This document shows positions 10,399 to 21,244 of a stretch of 64,000 bases of DNA, piece after piece. The translations under genes and the position numbers were made by a program. Every line of letters starts with the position of its first letter. Within the stretch, counting starts at the first letter, position 1. Under the pieces are notes generated by a model, which worked only from the letters and a program-made list of their open reading frames with translations, searched no databases and was not told the DNA's origin. The DNA comes from Phascolarctos cinereus (lineage: Eukaryota; Chordata; Mammalia; Diprotodontia; Phascolarctidae). The stretch lies in the NCBI RefSeq assembly GCF_002099425.1, contig NW_018344334.1, forward strand, positions 550,001-614,000. The letters are read 5' to 3'.

Positions 10399-11075
10399 TG
10401 GGCCTGGTGAGGTTAAATTTTAGGGGCCTGGGATCCTAAAATCATGACACAGGGGTCCTGCTCAAAAGATTTGACCCAAGCCTTCTTTCCGCCAAAGACA
10501 AGGTTTATTAAAGATGAGCCATATAGACCAGACTCTTAAGGAATCTGAACATTTGTGACACTCATAAGTGGGCAAGAGGGAGTCAGCCCCAAAATGGTGG
10601 CCAGGATGGATCTTATATATAGAAAGACTATGAGAGGAATCTAGGAGTGGACAAGTAGTTTGGGGTGACTGGAGGAGGGTCAGGGAGAAGGGTTGTCTTG
10701 GTGGGAGTGGACAGCAAGCTGGGATGACTAAAAGGTCTAGGGAGGATGTGATTGGGAGTGACTGGGGTAGTATCCTGGGAGAATCTTGATGGGAGTGTCT
10801 GGGGGGTTGAACAGGGTCAGATAAGATCAAGGATGGGAAGTATAACAGCGGGTTATCAGTAGTAGACAATGGAGGGCTAGACTTTAATCAGGTTAACAGA
10901 GAATCAGGAGATTAGGCATAGGTGATTAACAAAAATCAGATGATAGTAATAAGAATAATTTCAGGAGACTGCTAGACTTCCTTAACCAAGTGAAAGTGTT
11001 CAAGTAAAGTTCAAGGAAGGGAGCTTTGGGGGCCTGTCTTGGGCCCATCAGAGCACCCATCAGGCCCATCAACTA
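10399..11075 (-). mobile_element. Solo LTR of an endogenous retrovirus
   Basis: Read on the minus strand this about 675 bp block has LTR architecture. A G/C-rich U3 is followed by a TATATATAAGA box (plus-strand 10,610-10,620), about 110 bp further an AATAAA signal (10,504-10,509), and a pyrimidine-rich U5 ending near a GGCCCC/CAGG motif. Internal gag, pol and env sequence is absent, so it is a solo LTR. Ends are approximate (TGGGCC-like on both sides). A 135-codon frame inside it (10,462-10,869) is not a gene. Class I-like by appearance; moderate age. Confidence 0.6.
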
Positions 11076-11109
11076 CATCCACCAGGTCTTGAATTTCTGT
11101 CTCATAGAA

Positions 11110-11330
11110 AACCAGATAATAATAACTATAACTCTCATTCACATTAGTGTTTTAGAGTTTTAAAAGAACTTTTCTCACCAAATCACTGAAAGGTTGGGAA
11201 TAAAAAAAATCAGCCTCCATTTTAAATAAGGAAAATTGGGGCTCATTGAGGTTTTAAGTGACCTACATAATGCCACCATTGTTAAAAAAAAATGTAAGAT
11301 CTAGGTTGAATTCCTTAATTCCTGGGCCCA
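11110..11330 (-). repeat. MIR fragment
   Basis: CCTCCATTTTAAATAAGGAAAATTGGGGCTCATTGAGGTTTTAAGTGACC matches the reversed MIR core in order. The head end is decayed around 11,290-11,330. Confidence 0.65.
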
Positions 11331-11340
11331 AAACCTTTCA

Positions 11341-12650
11341 CTTTTTTTTTTTAACATAAACTATTCACATGTTTTGTTTTTACATCATCTCCTTTCCCTA
11401 GTGTAATTTTCCTGTCCACCAACACTAACCAATATATAAACCAAGTCTGAAATTATAATCAGAGTTCCACTCTCATATTCTCCTACCATCTGCAAAAAAG
11501 AGAAGATCATACATTTTCACATCTCTTCTTTGTGGCTAAGCTTGGTCATTATAATTCCACAGCATGCAGCTCCATTTGTGTTGTTACTTTTTTTCCATTT
11601 ACATTGTTGTAATCATTGTGTTTGTCATTTCCTTGGTTCTGCTTACTTCATCATTTCATATGTCTTCCCAGGTTTCTCTGTATGCATTCTTTTCATCATT
11701 TCTTACAGCACAGTAATATTCCATTACAATCATTTACCACATTTTTTTTTGCCACCCTCCAGCTTTTGAATGTGTACTTTGTTTCTAATCCTTTACTGTT
11801 ACCTAACGTGCTGTTAGAAATATTTTAGTGAATATTTCTTTTTATCATTGACTTCTTTGGACTATATGCCTAATATTGGGATCCTAGTTCACAAAGGGTA
11901 TGGGTATTTTAATCACTTTCTTACCATAATTTCAAATTGTTTTCCAGAATGGTTTTACTCAACTCACAGCTCAACTAAAGATAGGCATTAATATGCCTGC
12001 CTTTCTACAATGCCCTCCACAGTGACCATTCCATCCTTTTGTCATCTTTACCAGTTTGCTGTGGGGGGGGGGAGGTGAAAACCCAGAGTTGTTCTTGCTT
12101 TTTGTTACTCTTATTATTAGTGAATTGGAGCACCTTTTTTATGTTTAATAGTTTACAATTTTTGAGAGGTGTTTGGTTATATCTTTTGGCTAGTTGTCTA
12201 CTGGGGGAATGGTTTTTCTCATGCATCTTTATTAGTTTCTTCTACATCTTTTACATCAGAGATTTATCAGAGCTATATGATAAAAAAAGTATTTTTTTAA
12301 CTATAATAGCTTTCTTTCTTATCCTACTTGCATGAACTATATTAATGCAAAGTCTTTTCAGCTTCTTCATGTGCTGAAGCATATCTATTTTGTCTTTTGT
12401 GATTGCCATTCTGGTCATGTATCTATTTTGAGCTTATTGTTAGATATGATGTAAAGTGTTGGTCTAATCCAGTTTATGCTAAACTACTTTCAAGTGTCTT
12501 ATTCACTTCACACACACCCCAACTCCATCCCAGGAATTCTTGTAAAGTAGTTAGATTAATTGACTATCTTTCTGGCCCTTATTGTCTGTTTTCATTGAGG
12601 ACCCTCAATTTGATGGAAATCTTCAGTTTATTAGAACAGTTAATGCACCT
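11341..12650 (-). repeat. L1 LINE 3' end, 5'-truncated
   Basis: The T run at 11,341-11,353 is the poly(A) of a minus-strand L1. Reading rightward gives the reversed 3' region: TAATATTCCATTACAATCAT, GTTTTCCAGAATGG, TTCTTTTACATCAGAGATTTATCAG and TCATGTATCTATTTTGAGCTTATTG. The last is homologous to the ancient L1M ORF2 C-terminal region (ATCCATTTTGAGTTGATTTTTG). Divergence is high and all frames are broken, so it is older than the copy at 51,630. Homology fades near 12,650. Confidence 0.75.
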
Positions 12651-12654
12651 CCTC

Positions 12655-12835
12655 TAATGCTTCCTGTGGTACAGTGATCAATGTGAGGTCAAAGGACCTG
12701 GATTCAAATCCTACCTCGTATACTGTGCGTCCTTGAGAATTCATTGAATCTCTTTGGGTGTCAGTTGCTTATCAATAAAATGGGGGCATTTTACTACATA
12801 CCTTCTAAATTCCTTTCCATATGATTCTATGATCC
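12655..12835 (+). repeat. MIR-type SINE
   Basis: Head GTGGTACAGTGATCAATGTG, box B GGATTCAAATCCTACC, and a 3' end CTAAATTCCTTTCCATATGATTCTATGATCC. The last is the tail typical of the marsupial/monotreme CORE-SINE group (GGTCCCTTCCAGCTCTAAATTCTATGATCC). Confidence 0.75.
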
Positions 12836-14017
12836 CACTACTTATGAAACTGTGACCTGGCAGAGCCACATTCATGGACAGAGTTAAGTTACTATGTATG
12901 TACAGTGTTTCCAGGAGGACTTAAAACATTTCCCTGAATCCACAATAATTTTCAATCTTTCTAGTTAATGTGTTCAATTTCTTTACCATAGGACTGATCC
13001 TTTTATGCTTCATGTAGAGAAAAACTTCAGAGATAAATATCTCTGGGACATATAACACATGGATCTCTATTCACATAGAAGCTTATAGGATTGTTACCAT
13101 TAACCTTGACAATACCTTTTTTTTTTTAATAGTAAGGAGAAGACAGTAGGTACTGACAGGCTCACTGCTAGGAGAAGGATATTGAGACTTGATGGTCAAG
13201 TATTTCACAATTACTGAATGTAGTAGAGCCTGATTGGTGGGGAGGTTGGGGAGGAACTGGTCTGTCATGAATCATATATTTCCTCCATTCCAAAGGAAGT
13301 TTCTCTAAGGCTTACTAAGTTATACATATAATAAACTTAGCTATCAGGCTGCCATTGTCAGTCCTAGACTGCCAATGTTGTCATTGTATTCAATAAAGAA
13401 AGGGAAGGATGCATCACTTACAGGAGACAAAGAGTTTATGCTTGTGAAAACTGGGTTCATAATAATTCTCCCTCCATGGAAGAAGTCTGCCCATGCAAAT
13501 ATCCAAATGAAAGGAAACCTGCTGCAATCTCTTTGCTGAACTTCCACCAGCCACCAGCCACCACACAGAGAGATAGAAGGAGGAGTCAAAATGAATCATC
13601 TTTGCCTTTCTTTGGTTAAATATGTCAGGTTGAGAAGAAACATTTCATTTTAAGACTTGGGAAACCTTATTACTGTTTTATGCATTTTTTTTTATTTCTT
13701 TAACTCACAACAGCAAGGGTACCACAGAAGCGAAAACTGTCAATCAACCAAAATAAAATTCCCAGTTCCCATAGAAACCTTCACTGTCCCTGATAAGTCA
13801 TCATGCATATAAAAGTGAGAGGCTGGTGTTAGAAATAACAAGAGCCTACTCTGTTTCATGGTACTTTTCTTTTCCCACAGTGACTCAAATAGTGGGAAAA
13901 GCTGATTTTCATATTAGCTCCCAAGGAATCAAGAGGCAGGAAGATGTAATTTAGTTTTTTTCTTGGCCCAATGTCAATCTCAAAACTTCGTATTTTCGGG
14001 AAAGGGCTGGAAGATGC
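12836..14017. other. No recognisable feature
   Basis: Unique-looking sequence without an identifiable exon, RNA gene or repeat. Candidate ORFs near 13,344-13,599 overlap in two frames and lack coding signatures. Confidence 0.45.
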
Positions 14018-14276
14018 ACTTCAGATTAGTTCAGTTTAATTCATTTTAGTTCATTTCGGGTCACTTTTGTACACTTCACATCAATTCAGTTTAAGTCACT
14101 TCAGTATACTTCAATTCAGTTAGCTCATTGCAGTATACTTCAGTTTGGTTTACTTTACTCCAATTCACTTCAATTTACTTCACTTCATGGAAATTCACTT
14201 CAATACACTTAAATTCACTTCACTTTAATTTCTTTCACTTCAGTTCACATCATTTTAGTTCAGTTTAGTTCACTTA
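14018..14276. repeat. Degenerate TTCA-type minisatellite
   Basis: TTCA words (TTCAGTTTA, TTCACTTCA, AATTCACTTCA) recur every 5 or 10 bp for about 260 bp. The clearest periodicity is around 14,159-14,230. The array is strand-asymmetric: nearly every unit reads (A/T)TTCA on the plus strand. It looks like an old decayed tandem array of a roughly 10 bp unit. Confidence 0.8.
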
Positions 14277-14394
14277 ATTAGATTAAGCAAACATTTATTA
14301 ACCATGCTCTATCCTAGGTCTTAGGGTATAAAAAACAATAACAAAGCAAAATAACCCCTATCCGCAAATAACTTATATTTACTGGAGTGCCAGA
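14277..14394 (-). repeat. L2 LINE 3' end fragment
   Basis: GCAAACATTTATTAACCATGC, CCTAGGTCTTAGGGTATAAAAAACA is the reversed L2 terminus (AACATTTATTAAGCACCTACTATGTGC...GGGGATACAAAGA). Confidence 0.65.
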
Positions 14395-14395
14395 A

Positions 14396-14690
14396 GATGT
14401 AGTAATTGCACTTGTATAGCACTTTAAGATTTACAAAGCATTTTGCAATTATTGTCATGTTTTAGTCTCATCACATCCCTGTAAGACAGGTACTAAGAGT
14501 TATCTCAGCTGTTTAATGAATAAGTATATATTGAATGCTTATTATTCAGTTCATGGAACATTTACTGAGTGCCTGCTTTATGCAAGCCAATCATTTTGCC
14601 TATGAGGAAATTGAGGCAGACAGACATTAAATGACTTGCCCAGGGATTCTTAGTAAGAGTCTGAGGCTAGATTTGAACTCAGATATTTCT
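14396..14690 (-). repeat. MIR, apparently one inside or beside another
   Basis: Two reversed MIR starts occur: TATAGCACTTTAAGATTTAC...CTCATCACATCCCTGTAAGACAGGTAC at 14,415-14,500, and GAACATTTACTGAGTGCCTGC...GAGGAAATTGAGGCAGACAG...ACTTGCCCAGGGATTCTTAG at 14,555-14,690. The first lacks its head, so the second probably inserted into it. Confidence 0.65.
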
Positions 14691-14698
14691 TACTCCAA

Positions 14699-14965
14699 GG
14701 CAGCTAGGTGGTGCAGTGGATAGAGTGCTGGGCCTGGAGTCAGGAAGACTCATCTTCCTGAGTTCAAATCCAGCCCACAGACACTTACTAGCTCTGTGAA
14801 CCTGGGCAAGTCACTTAAACAGGTTTGCTTCAGTTTCCTCATGTATAAAATGAGTTGGAGAAGAAAATGGCAAACTACTTCAGTATCTTTGCCAAGAAAA
14901 CCCCAAATGAGGTCTCATGAAGAGTTAGACGTGACTGAAAAGACTAACAAGAAATTCCCAACTCT
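14699..14965 (+). repeat. tRNA-headed SINE with RTE-type tail, full length
   Basis: Best-preserved copy of this family here. Head: GGCAGCTAGGTGGTGCAGTG. Box B: GAGTTCAAATCCAGCCC. Then GGGCAAGTCACTTAAAC, CAGTTTCCTCATGTATAAAATG, and the RTE-like tail ATGGCAAACTACTTCAGTAT, AAGAGTTAGACGTGACTGAA. Ends in ACTAACAAG. Confidence 0.9.
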
Positions 14966-15029
14966 AGGCCAACAGGACTTTATCCATTGAGTCACCTGGA
15001 TGGCCCACATATCTATACCTTATTTATCT

Positions 15030-15032
<3 letters not shown>

Positions 15033-15075
<43 letters not shown>
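15033..15075. repeat. (CA)n microsatellite
   Basis: Perfect CA array of about 43 bp. The 61- and 77-codon frames across it are artefacts. Confidence 0.97.
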
Positions 15076-15076
<1 letters not shown>

Positions 15077-15077
<1 letters not shown>

Positions 15078-16845
15078 AGATTAGCATATCCTCTGGCCCA
15101 GGTATCTCCCCAAAGATGCTTTGGGACCACATCAATGTGCTTCAATCCATGTGTGTGTGGGGCTGGGGGTAGTGACTCTCATCAAAAATTGGTTTTTATC
15201 TCTGATAATAACACTATAGGAAAGAAATGCTAAAGAAATGTCTCAAATAATGGTTAGGTATGGCTCATACCTAGGATACCAAAATATGGTCAAAAGGGTC
15301 CCTTCTCAGAAAGTTATTCAATGCACAATGTCAACCTCACAGAGTTTGGACTAAGAAAGACAAATGGGATTAGGCTACATCCATTGTTTTATTTCTCCCA
15401 AAGCTGACGTCATGCATGCATGGAAGCTCCTGAGGGAGCCAGTCTGGAACTGGGCTCATTTTGGGGTTAGGCTGCACAGTTTATATACCCTTCCAACAGG
15501 GGCTGATGTCATCTGGTTATCATCCACCCCTGGACAGAAGACAGCCTTGGGCTATCTAGACAGAAGGATTTGTCTCCAATCCAGAATAGAACACAATGGA
15601 ACTTCTTTATTTTAGATTAAGTTACTAGCATACTTGGGTCGGGGCTGAGCAGGATTAGGAGAGTCAATGCAATCTCATTGTCAGTAATGTCCTTCTCAAG
15701 AAAAACTGAACTTAAAGTCCAGACTTTGGAAGAAGGGGGCAGGGGGAAGCTCTGAATCTCATTTTTCACAGCAACATGGATTATCTGAGAAGAGCTATGG
15801 TAATAGTCCCCTTTTTTTGGACACCTCTCTTGTTGAACAAACTTTTTCCCTCTTGGACTTCCAGAAACAGGGTGAGAGAAAATGTTCCTTCTTTATTCCT
15901 CCTCCCAGGATCAATGGCAGCCTACAAGCATATGACAACTAGAACACAGGTTTGTTTAGGAGTGTCTGATGTTGGACGTTGAATCTTTGACTGCCTTTCT
16001 TTTTTTTCTGCCATTCAGTTTCCTTTTCTTCTTTTTCAGTCATAACTCTGATGCTTGGAAGACTGACAGTACTAAATAGGGAACTTGTCTTTTTCTGTAC
16101 CAGGAAACAGCATCTGCAGATACTTTTTCAGTTACAGTTCATATTCTGAGGAATCACAGATATCATGCCTCATTGCTTCGCAGATAGGGGGCTTAGATCC
16201 AACACCTGTCAGACCTTGGAGCTCCTAACCTGATATCAGCAAAACTTCCTGACATCCTTTTAACCTTGTCACAGTTTCTCTGTGGTATGATGATATAGCA
16301 GCCTAGGAATGTTATATTGGACTAAAAAAACCCTTCTTTTTTCAGATATGTTACTTTACAGTGCTGAGTGGATAAGCTGATTCGGCAAATGAAGATGAGA
16401 AGACTCACAAACTACATTTCCTAAAAGTTTAACAGCTTGTAGTTTGGAGAATGAGCAGTAAGAAAAGTTTTGGATTAATTTTTTAAAAATAATATGTCTT
16501 TCAATCTTTTTTTCTCTTTTATTGTGAACTTAATCATCAAAAGCCACATTTTAATATACAAACAAGAAAGGAGATTATGGAAGAAACTGTAAACTTACTT
16601 ATTGCATAAATTTTATAAAGAGGAATATAAATATACTTCTGTGAAGTAGTAACAAAAATCACCTTTTTTCCCTTTCTGTTTTCTTCTGTGCATTAAAAAT
16701 GTTTTATTGATGCTCTCTTGTGCCTATTTACTATTACCCTTTTAAATACAATGTCCCACTGTGAGTAAAAATTCCTTATGCTACAGTGACTGTAGTTGCT
16801 GTTGCTGTGGTTGTTATTGTTACATATTGTTCTTATCAACGTGTT
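15077..16845. other. No recognised gene; one perfect CRE-like palindrome
   Basis: A TGACGTCA octamer lies at 15,405-15,412, next to GCATGCATGC-like sequence. About 105 bp downstream a similar phrase recurs (GGGGTTAGGCTGCAC...GCTGATGTCATC), hinting at an old tandem duplication. No promoter can be claimed. The rest is unassigned. Confidence 0.4.
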
Positions 16846-16857
16846 GTTATATATAGT

Positions 16858-16892
16858 TCATATATGTGTGTGTATGTGTGTGTGTGCGTATC
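16858..16892. repeat. TG microsatellite, interrupted
   Basis: A TATATGTGTGTGTATGTGTG stretch. Short and interrupted. Confidence 0.85.
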
Positions 16893-16904
16893 TTCATAAT
16901 CATC

Positions 16905-17075
16905 ATCAAACCTAGCATTTCGTAAACATCAAGTTTGCAAAGTAATTAAAATATTATCTCATTTTATCCTCACAACAAACCTGAGATATAGATGCTATTA
17001 TTATCTCCATTTTAGCTCTGAAGAAACTGAGGCAGACAGAAGCTAAGTTATATATAATTCAGCAAAACACATATC
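16905..17075 (-). repeat. MIR fragment
   Basis: CAAGTTTGCAAAGTAATTAA, ATTATCTCATTTTATCCTCA, CTATTATTATCTCCATTTTAG and AAGAAACTGAGGCAGACAG are the reversed MIR 3' half in order. The head is missing. Confidence 0.75.
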
Positions 17076-17277
17076 ATGTTGAATGCATATCACTTTATGT
17101 GTTTCTAGTCCATTATTTTTCTGTCAAAAGGTAGTGTTCAGTGCTTTGACAGAGGTGTTTCCAAATTTTCACCTTCACATTATTTTTATTATTGCATAAT
17201 TTGTCCTTTTGGCTCTGCTTGTTTTCTTCTTCCTATGTTTCTCTGAATTGAGCCTAGACCTGACACAAAGTCTTGGG

Positions 17278-17282
<5 letters not shown>

Positions 17283-17319
<37 letters not shown>

Positions 17320-17420
17320 ACACACACACACGAGTGCACACACATATACATACACATACATATATACATATATACATATACACGCATATATGTGTGTACA
17401 TATATATATATATATATAGT
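17283..17420. repeat. Compound (CA)n / (TATACA)n / (TA)n microsatellite
   Basis: A CA array passes into CATATACATACA repeats and then a pure TA run at 17,399-17,418. Three overlapping 68-90 codon frames are repeat translations. Confidence 0.95.
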
Positions 17421-17629
17421 TATATTACATATGCTAAGTAAGACTCCTTTTTCATTTTCCCTCATAATTAATTTTAGCTGATTCAAAGAGGTTCAGGGGA
17501 ATAGGGTTTGATGGGCAGTTATTGAATAAGTGGTCAACTCAGACAGATTCCGGGAAATGAAATGTGACAGGGTTGTAGCTATAATTTCTGTTGTTGTTAG
17601 AGTTACAATGACCTAGACTATCTCCATTT

Positions 17630-17815
17630 ATGGTAACTTTGTGTTGTGCTCTTTGTAATTAATTATTTATCCTGTATGTAGCTTCTTTGTATTTAGTTGT
17701 TTGCATTCTGCTTCATTAGATTATGAGCTTCTTGAGAGCAGGGACTGGCTTTTTGCCTTTCTATTTATCCCCAGAGCTTGGCACTGTTTCTGGAACATAA
17801 TGGCGTAGTAATTGT
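17630..17815 (+). repeat. L2 LINE 3' end
   Basis: TTAATTATTTATCCTGTATGTAGC, AGATTATGAGCTTCTTGAGAGCAGGGACTG and CTATTTATCCCCAGAGCTTGGCACTG follow the L2 terminal order closely. One of the better L2 tails here. Confidence 0.8.
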
Positions 17816-18164
17816 TCTTGCTGCTGCTGTTGTAATTTTTACTAATCTTCAGAAGGTCAATCTACTATTTCTTTCCATTAAAAAGAATAAATACATAAGA
17901 ACAAATGAATGATCAACTTCAGACACAAAGATTTCTAATCCTATCTCTATTTCCCAGATAATGTAGTGATAAGGACAGACTTCATGAAAAGGAGACTTAC
18001 CCTATATATTCACTGATGATAGGAAAAGAAGCCAGAGTCCCAACCACAGAACAGATTCCACTTTTTCATTTATAAAATTTCCCGGATTTCAAAGTTGCAT
18101 GTTTTATGAGCCAATAAACTGAGTTCACTGAGGAATAGATAATCAATATAATGTCACATTATTG
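17816..18164. other. No recognisable feature
   Basis: AT-rich sequence; nothing recognised. Confidence 0.45.
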
Positions 18165-18430
18165 TGCCAGAGGACTGATAAATATGTGGAAATCAGAGAA
18201 ACATGAGGATAGATGTATGAACTGATAGAAAATGAAGTAAACAGAACCCACAAAACCACACAAGCAATGATAATAATATAAACAAATAGAACAATAAAAT
18301 TAAGGAAAATGCTTTTTATTTATGATACCCAATTTTGACATTGGAGAACAGATGAGGAAAACCACTACCCTTTACCCATTGCTGAGTTACAGGGCAATGG
18401 CAATGAGATGTTGCATATGCCATCAGATGT
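18165..18430 (+). repeat. Probable L1 3' tail fragment
   Basis: GAACTGATAGAAAATGAAGTAAACAGAACCCACAAAACC resembles the L1 3' sequence GAACTGATGCAAAGTGAAGTGAGCAGAACCAGGAGAACA. A diverged copy of the same block is at 58,130-58,190. Confidence 0.5.
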
Positions 18431-19416
18431 AGTCACTCTGTCTTCTGACTTTCCTTAAATGATTTTCTTTCTTACGAAGGAAGATTCACCGGGTGATGGT
18501 GGATGTCATATACAGAAAGGACTATTTTGTGAAAACACTACAAGAATAAAGGACAGATTTTGCTGCTGAGGATGAATAATTGCTTTGCTTTTCATGGTTT
18601 TAGCAATTCTTAATCGGGCTTCATTCACCTTTTCATATCTCAAGATCTTCTCTATCAACCTTGCTTAAAATTTTCATTTGGTCCTCACCTCTAAATATAT
18701 TGGAACCTGACAAGAAAAAAATCTGGGTTTATTTAAAATTGGTTTGCGTGCTTCTTTGCCTTGTATTTAAAACATTAAAATCAGGAAATGAGATAGATGC
18801 CTGGCAGCCAAAGCAATTACTTCCATCCATTACACTTCCAGACCAAATTATTTTACTTCTCAAAACTTTTCCTCTTAATCGTTTTGTGTTTTTCGCATGG
18901 ACATTAAGTCAAAAGAGTCACTCTTTAATTTTATTGACAAGTATGGTTTGAATTATGGGGTGAAACTATATTTACAACATAATTCTTAGCTCTTTTGTTG
19001 CTTTACAGCTTTTGTTTTGAATTTAATGATTCCAGCCTCTCACCAAATTAAATTTGGCTTGCTTTATCCTTTTAATTTTTTTTTTAATTTTTAATTTCTA
19101 CCCCCAAAGGCAAATGAATCCATTGATGTCAATATGCTTTCCTGCACTTAATCTTGTCTAGTAAGACTGTTTTGTGGTGGGGGAAGTAAATACTTCCTCA
19201 TAAGGACTGTTGACAGACACCAGAAAGGGCAATAAAGTCAAGAAAGGAAAAATAAGCAAATAACGGGAGAATTAGACTCATTAGATAATTATTTGTGAGT
19301 ATTTTCCCCCTCCTTAGTGTGATTTATTCTACTCATGTCAGGTACCATTTGAGAATTGAAAAAAAATGTCCCTATGGATAGCGTAGAAGGGGTAGGGGTG
19401 GGGAGTGGTGTCACTG
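18431..19416. other. No recognisable feature
   Basis: The 96-codon frame at 18,661-18,951 has no motif I recognise and no supporting signals. Confidence 0.45.
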
Positions 19417-19686
19417 GTACATGAAGAATCCATACCTATAGTCATTGTTCAGCCCATCTTGTGTGTTTGATCCAGGTCAGTATTTCCTCCTCATATTTTC
19501 TGGCCAGAGGCTGCTACTGAGGGACTTCTAGTCATCTGTCTGACGGTTGCATGTATTATGGTGACAGAACCACAGTGGGCTATAGTGAAAACAGAATTGG
19601 ATTTGGAGTTGAATGACCCAGGTTCAAATGTTGGCATTATTACTGTGAGATCTTGGACAAATCACTTAAATTCTCTGATTATCAGG
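19417..19686 (+). repeat. Left arm of long inverted repeat IR2
   Basis: This 270 bp arm matches the reverse complement of 20,983-21,244. Shared blocks: TGAAGAATCCATACC, ATAGTCATTGTTCAGCCCAT, TGATCCAGGTCAG, ATGGTGACAGAACCA, GTGGGCTATAGTGAAAA, ATCTTGGACAAATCACTTAA. The distal half looks SINE-derived (box-B-like CAGGTTCAAATG). The proximal 140 bp is not a family I know, so this is not just two independent SINEs. Confidence 0.9.
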
Positions 19687-20084
19687 AAAGAGTCAGCTTT
19701 TTCTCTATTCATTGAGGATATTACTTTCCACCACCTCCCTGCCTTCCCCCCTGTCCCTGCTGGAGAGAAGACTGTCTTCATAGCCTAAAAAGGATGTTTC
19801 AAAACTCTGGGGGGATGATGTGGGTGGTGGTCAGTTTTAGCAGCATTATTTACCTGAAGCAGATTTAACCATATATCCATTAGTCTACAAAAAGAACAAT
19901 GAGGTAGAAATGTCTACAAAAAATTAAATTAGATCAATTTCAAAAAAGTGTTCTTGGTTGTTTCTCATAGAGGCTGCCAATGGCAAACCCAGATACCAAC
20001 TGTTCAGATCAGTAGTGCAAGGTTTCATTGCCATCCTGAACACAAAGTCTTTCTTCCCACCTTAGGATCCTAAATCTATAGGTG

Positions 20085-20320
20085 AAAGGCACCTCAGAAA
20101 GTATATAGTACAACCCTCTAATTTTACACATGAGAAAACTAAAGGTCAAAAAAGTTTAAAGTATTTACCCCAGGTTACAGAGATAGTAAACACCAGAGAT
20201 CATTTCTTCCCTACTCTCTCTCCTCCATTGTATATATCTGCTGTAGAAACGGAGCTGGGATTCAAGCCCAGGGCCTCTGAGATTCAGGTCTTTTTCTTCA
20301 TATCACATGCTAACTTAATA
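20085..20320 (-). repeat. MIR-type SINE
   Basis: CACCTCAGAAAGTATATAGTAC, TTACACATGAGAAAACTAAAGG, CCAGGTTACAGAGATAGTAA and GAGCTGGGATTCAAGCCC are the reversed CORE-SINE order with box B near 20,250. Confidence 0.7.
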
Positions 20321-20389
20321 TTGTGGGAAGAGTAAAGGTCTGATGGTCATAAAATTGGGTTTTGGTACCAGATGTGATGCCAAATGCAT

Positions 20390-20555
20390 TGTAACTTGGA
20401 GGTGGAAGGGAGTTAGAGACCATCTGGTACAACCTTTTCATCTTCCAGGTGAAGAAACTGAGGCTAAAAGGAATTCAGAGAATGGATGCGGAAGTCAGAA
20501 TTAGAATCTAAGTCTTCTGACTGAAGCGCTCTTTCTTCTACAGTGGGTGCCAAGT
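20390..20555 (-). repeat. MIR-type SINE
   Basis: GAGACCATCTGGTACAACC, AGGTGAAGAAACTGAGGCTAAAAG and GAATCTAAGTCTTCTGACTG, in the reversed order of the same family as 20,085-20,320. Confidence 0.7.
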
Positions 20556-20982
20556 TGCTTTGTTATTCTTGAAAGTCACTCCATCAGGGTGCTAGGCACA
20601 CAGTAGATATTTAATAAAGTAGTTGTTTGGTGATTGACCAATTGAACTTTCTAGGCCTCATTTTTTCTCATATGTAAAAAGATCATTTTAATCTCTGTCC
20701 TGTCTAATTGAAAGGGTAATCTAAAATCAAATGGCTCAACTGATTGAAAGTGTGTTGAAGAATAAAAACAGCATGTCAAACAATGTATTACTATTAGATA
20801 ATAAACATAGATGTGACTTGTCATTCCTTGAAAAGTCTGTTGTTAATGCTGATTACCAATGATCAATATTATTACCTCAATTTAATAATTTAATGTTTAT
20901 AATACATTTTAGCTTACAATACCTCTATAAGGTAAGTAGAGGCCTAGCTTAGGGTAGAGGGTAGGGTGGGTATGAAGAAACA

Positions 20983-21244
20983 CCTGATTATCAGAGAATT
21001 TAAGTGATTTGTCCAAGATCTCACAGTAATAGTGCCAAAATTTGAACCTGGGTGATTCAACTCCAAATCTGACTCTATTTTCACTATAGCCCACTATGGT
21101 TCTGTCACCATAACACATACAACTAGAAGTCAAGTACCTCAACAGCAGCCTCTGGTCAGAAAAAATATAAGGAGGAAATCCTGACCTGGATCAAACATGC
21201 AAGATGGGCTGAACAATGACTATGGGTATGGATTCTTCACGTAT
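20983..21244 (-). repeat. Right arm of long inverted repeat IR2
   Basis: Reverse complement of 19,417-19,686 with small gaps and roughly 88 percent identity by eye. Homology stops abruptly at both ends. A 77-codon frame inside (20,909-21,142) is not conserved in the partner arm. Confidence 0.9.

Larger units (their letters stand above)
19687..20982. other. Spacer of inverted repeat IR2, filled with MIR/L2 debris
   Basis: The 1.3 kb spacer holds reversed MIR-type SINEs at about 20,085-20,320 and 20,390-20,555, an L2 tail at 20,585-20,640 (GGCACACAGTAGATATTTAATAAA), and weaker MIR-like sequence at 20,640-20,720 and 20,860-20,960. No gene. Confidence 0.65.

Noticed and set aside
10462-10869. 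135-codon frame within the 10.4-11.07 kb LTR
   Set aside because: It lies in the U3/R region of an LTR, crosses the TATA and polyadenylation signals, and has no domain.
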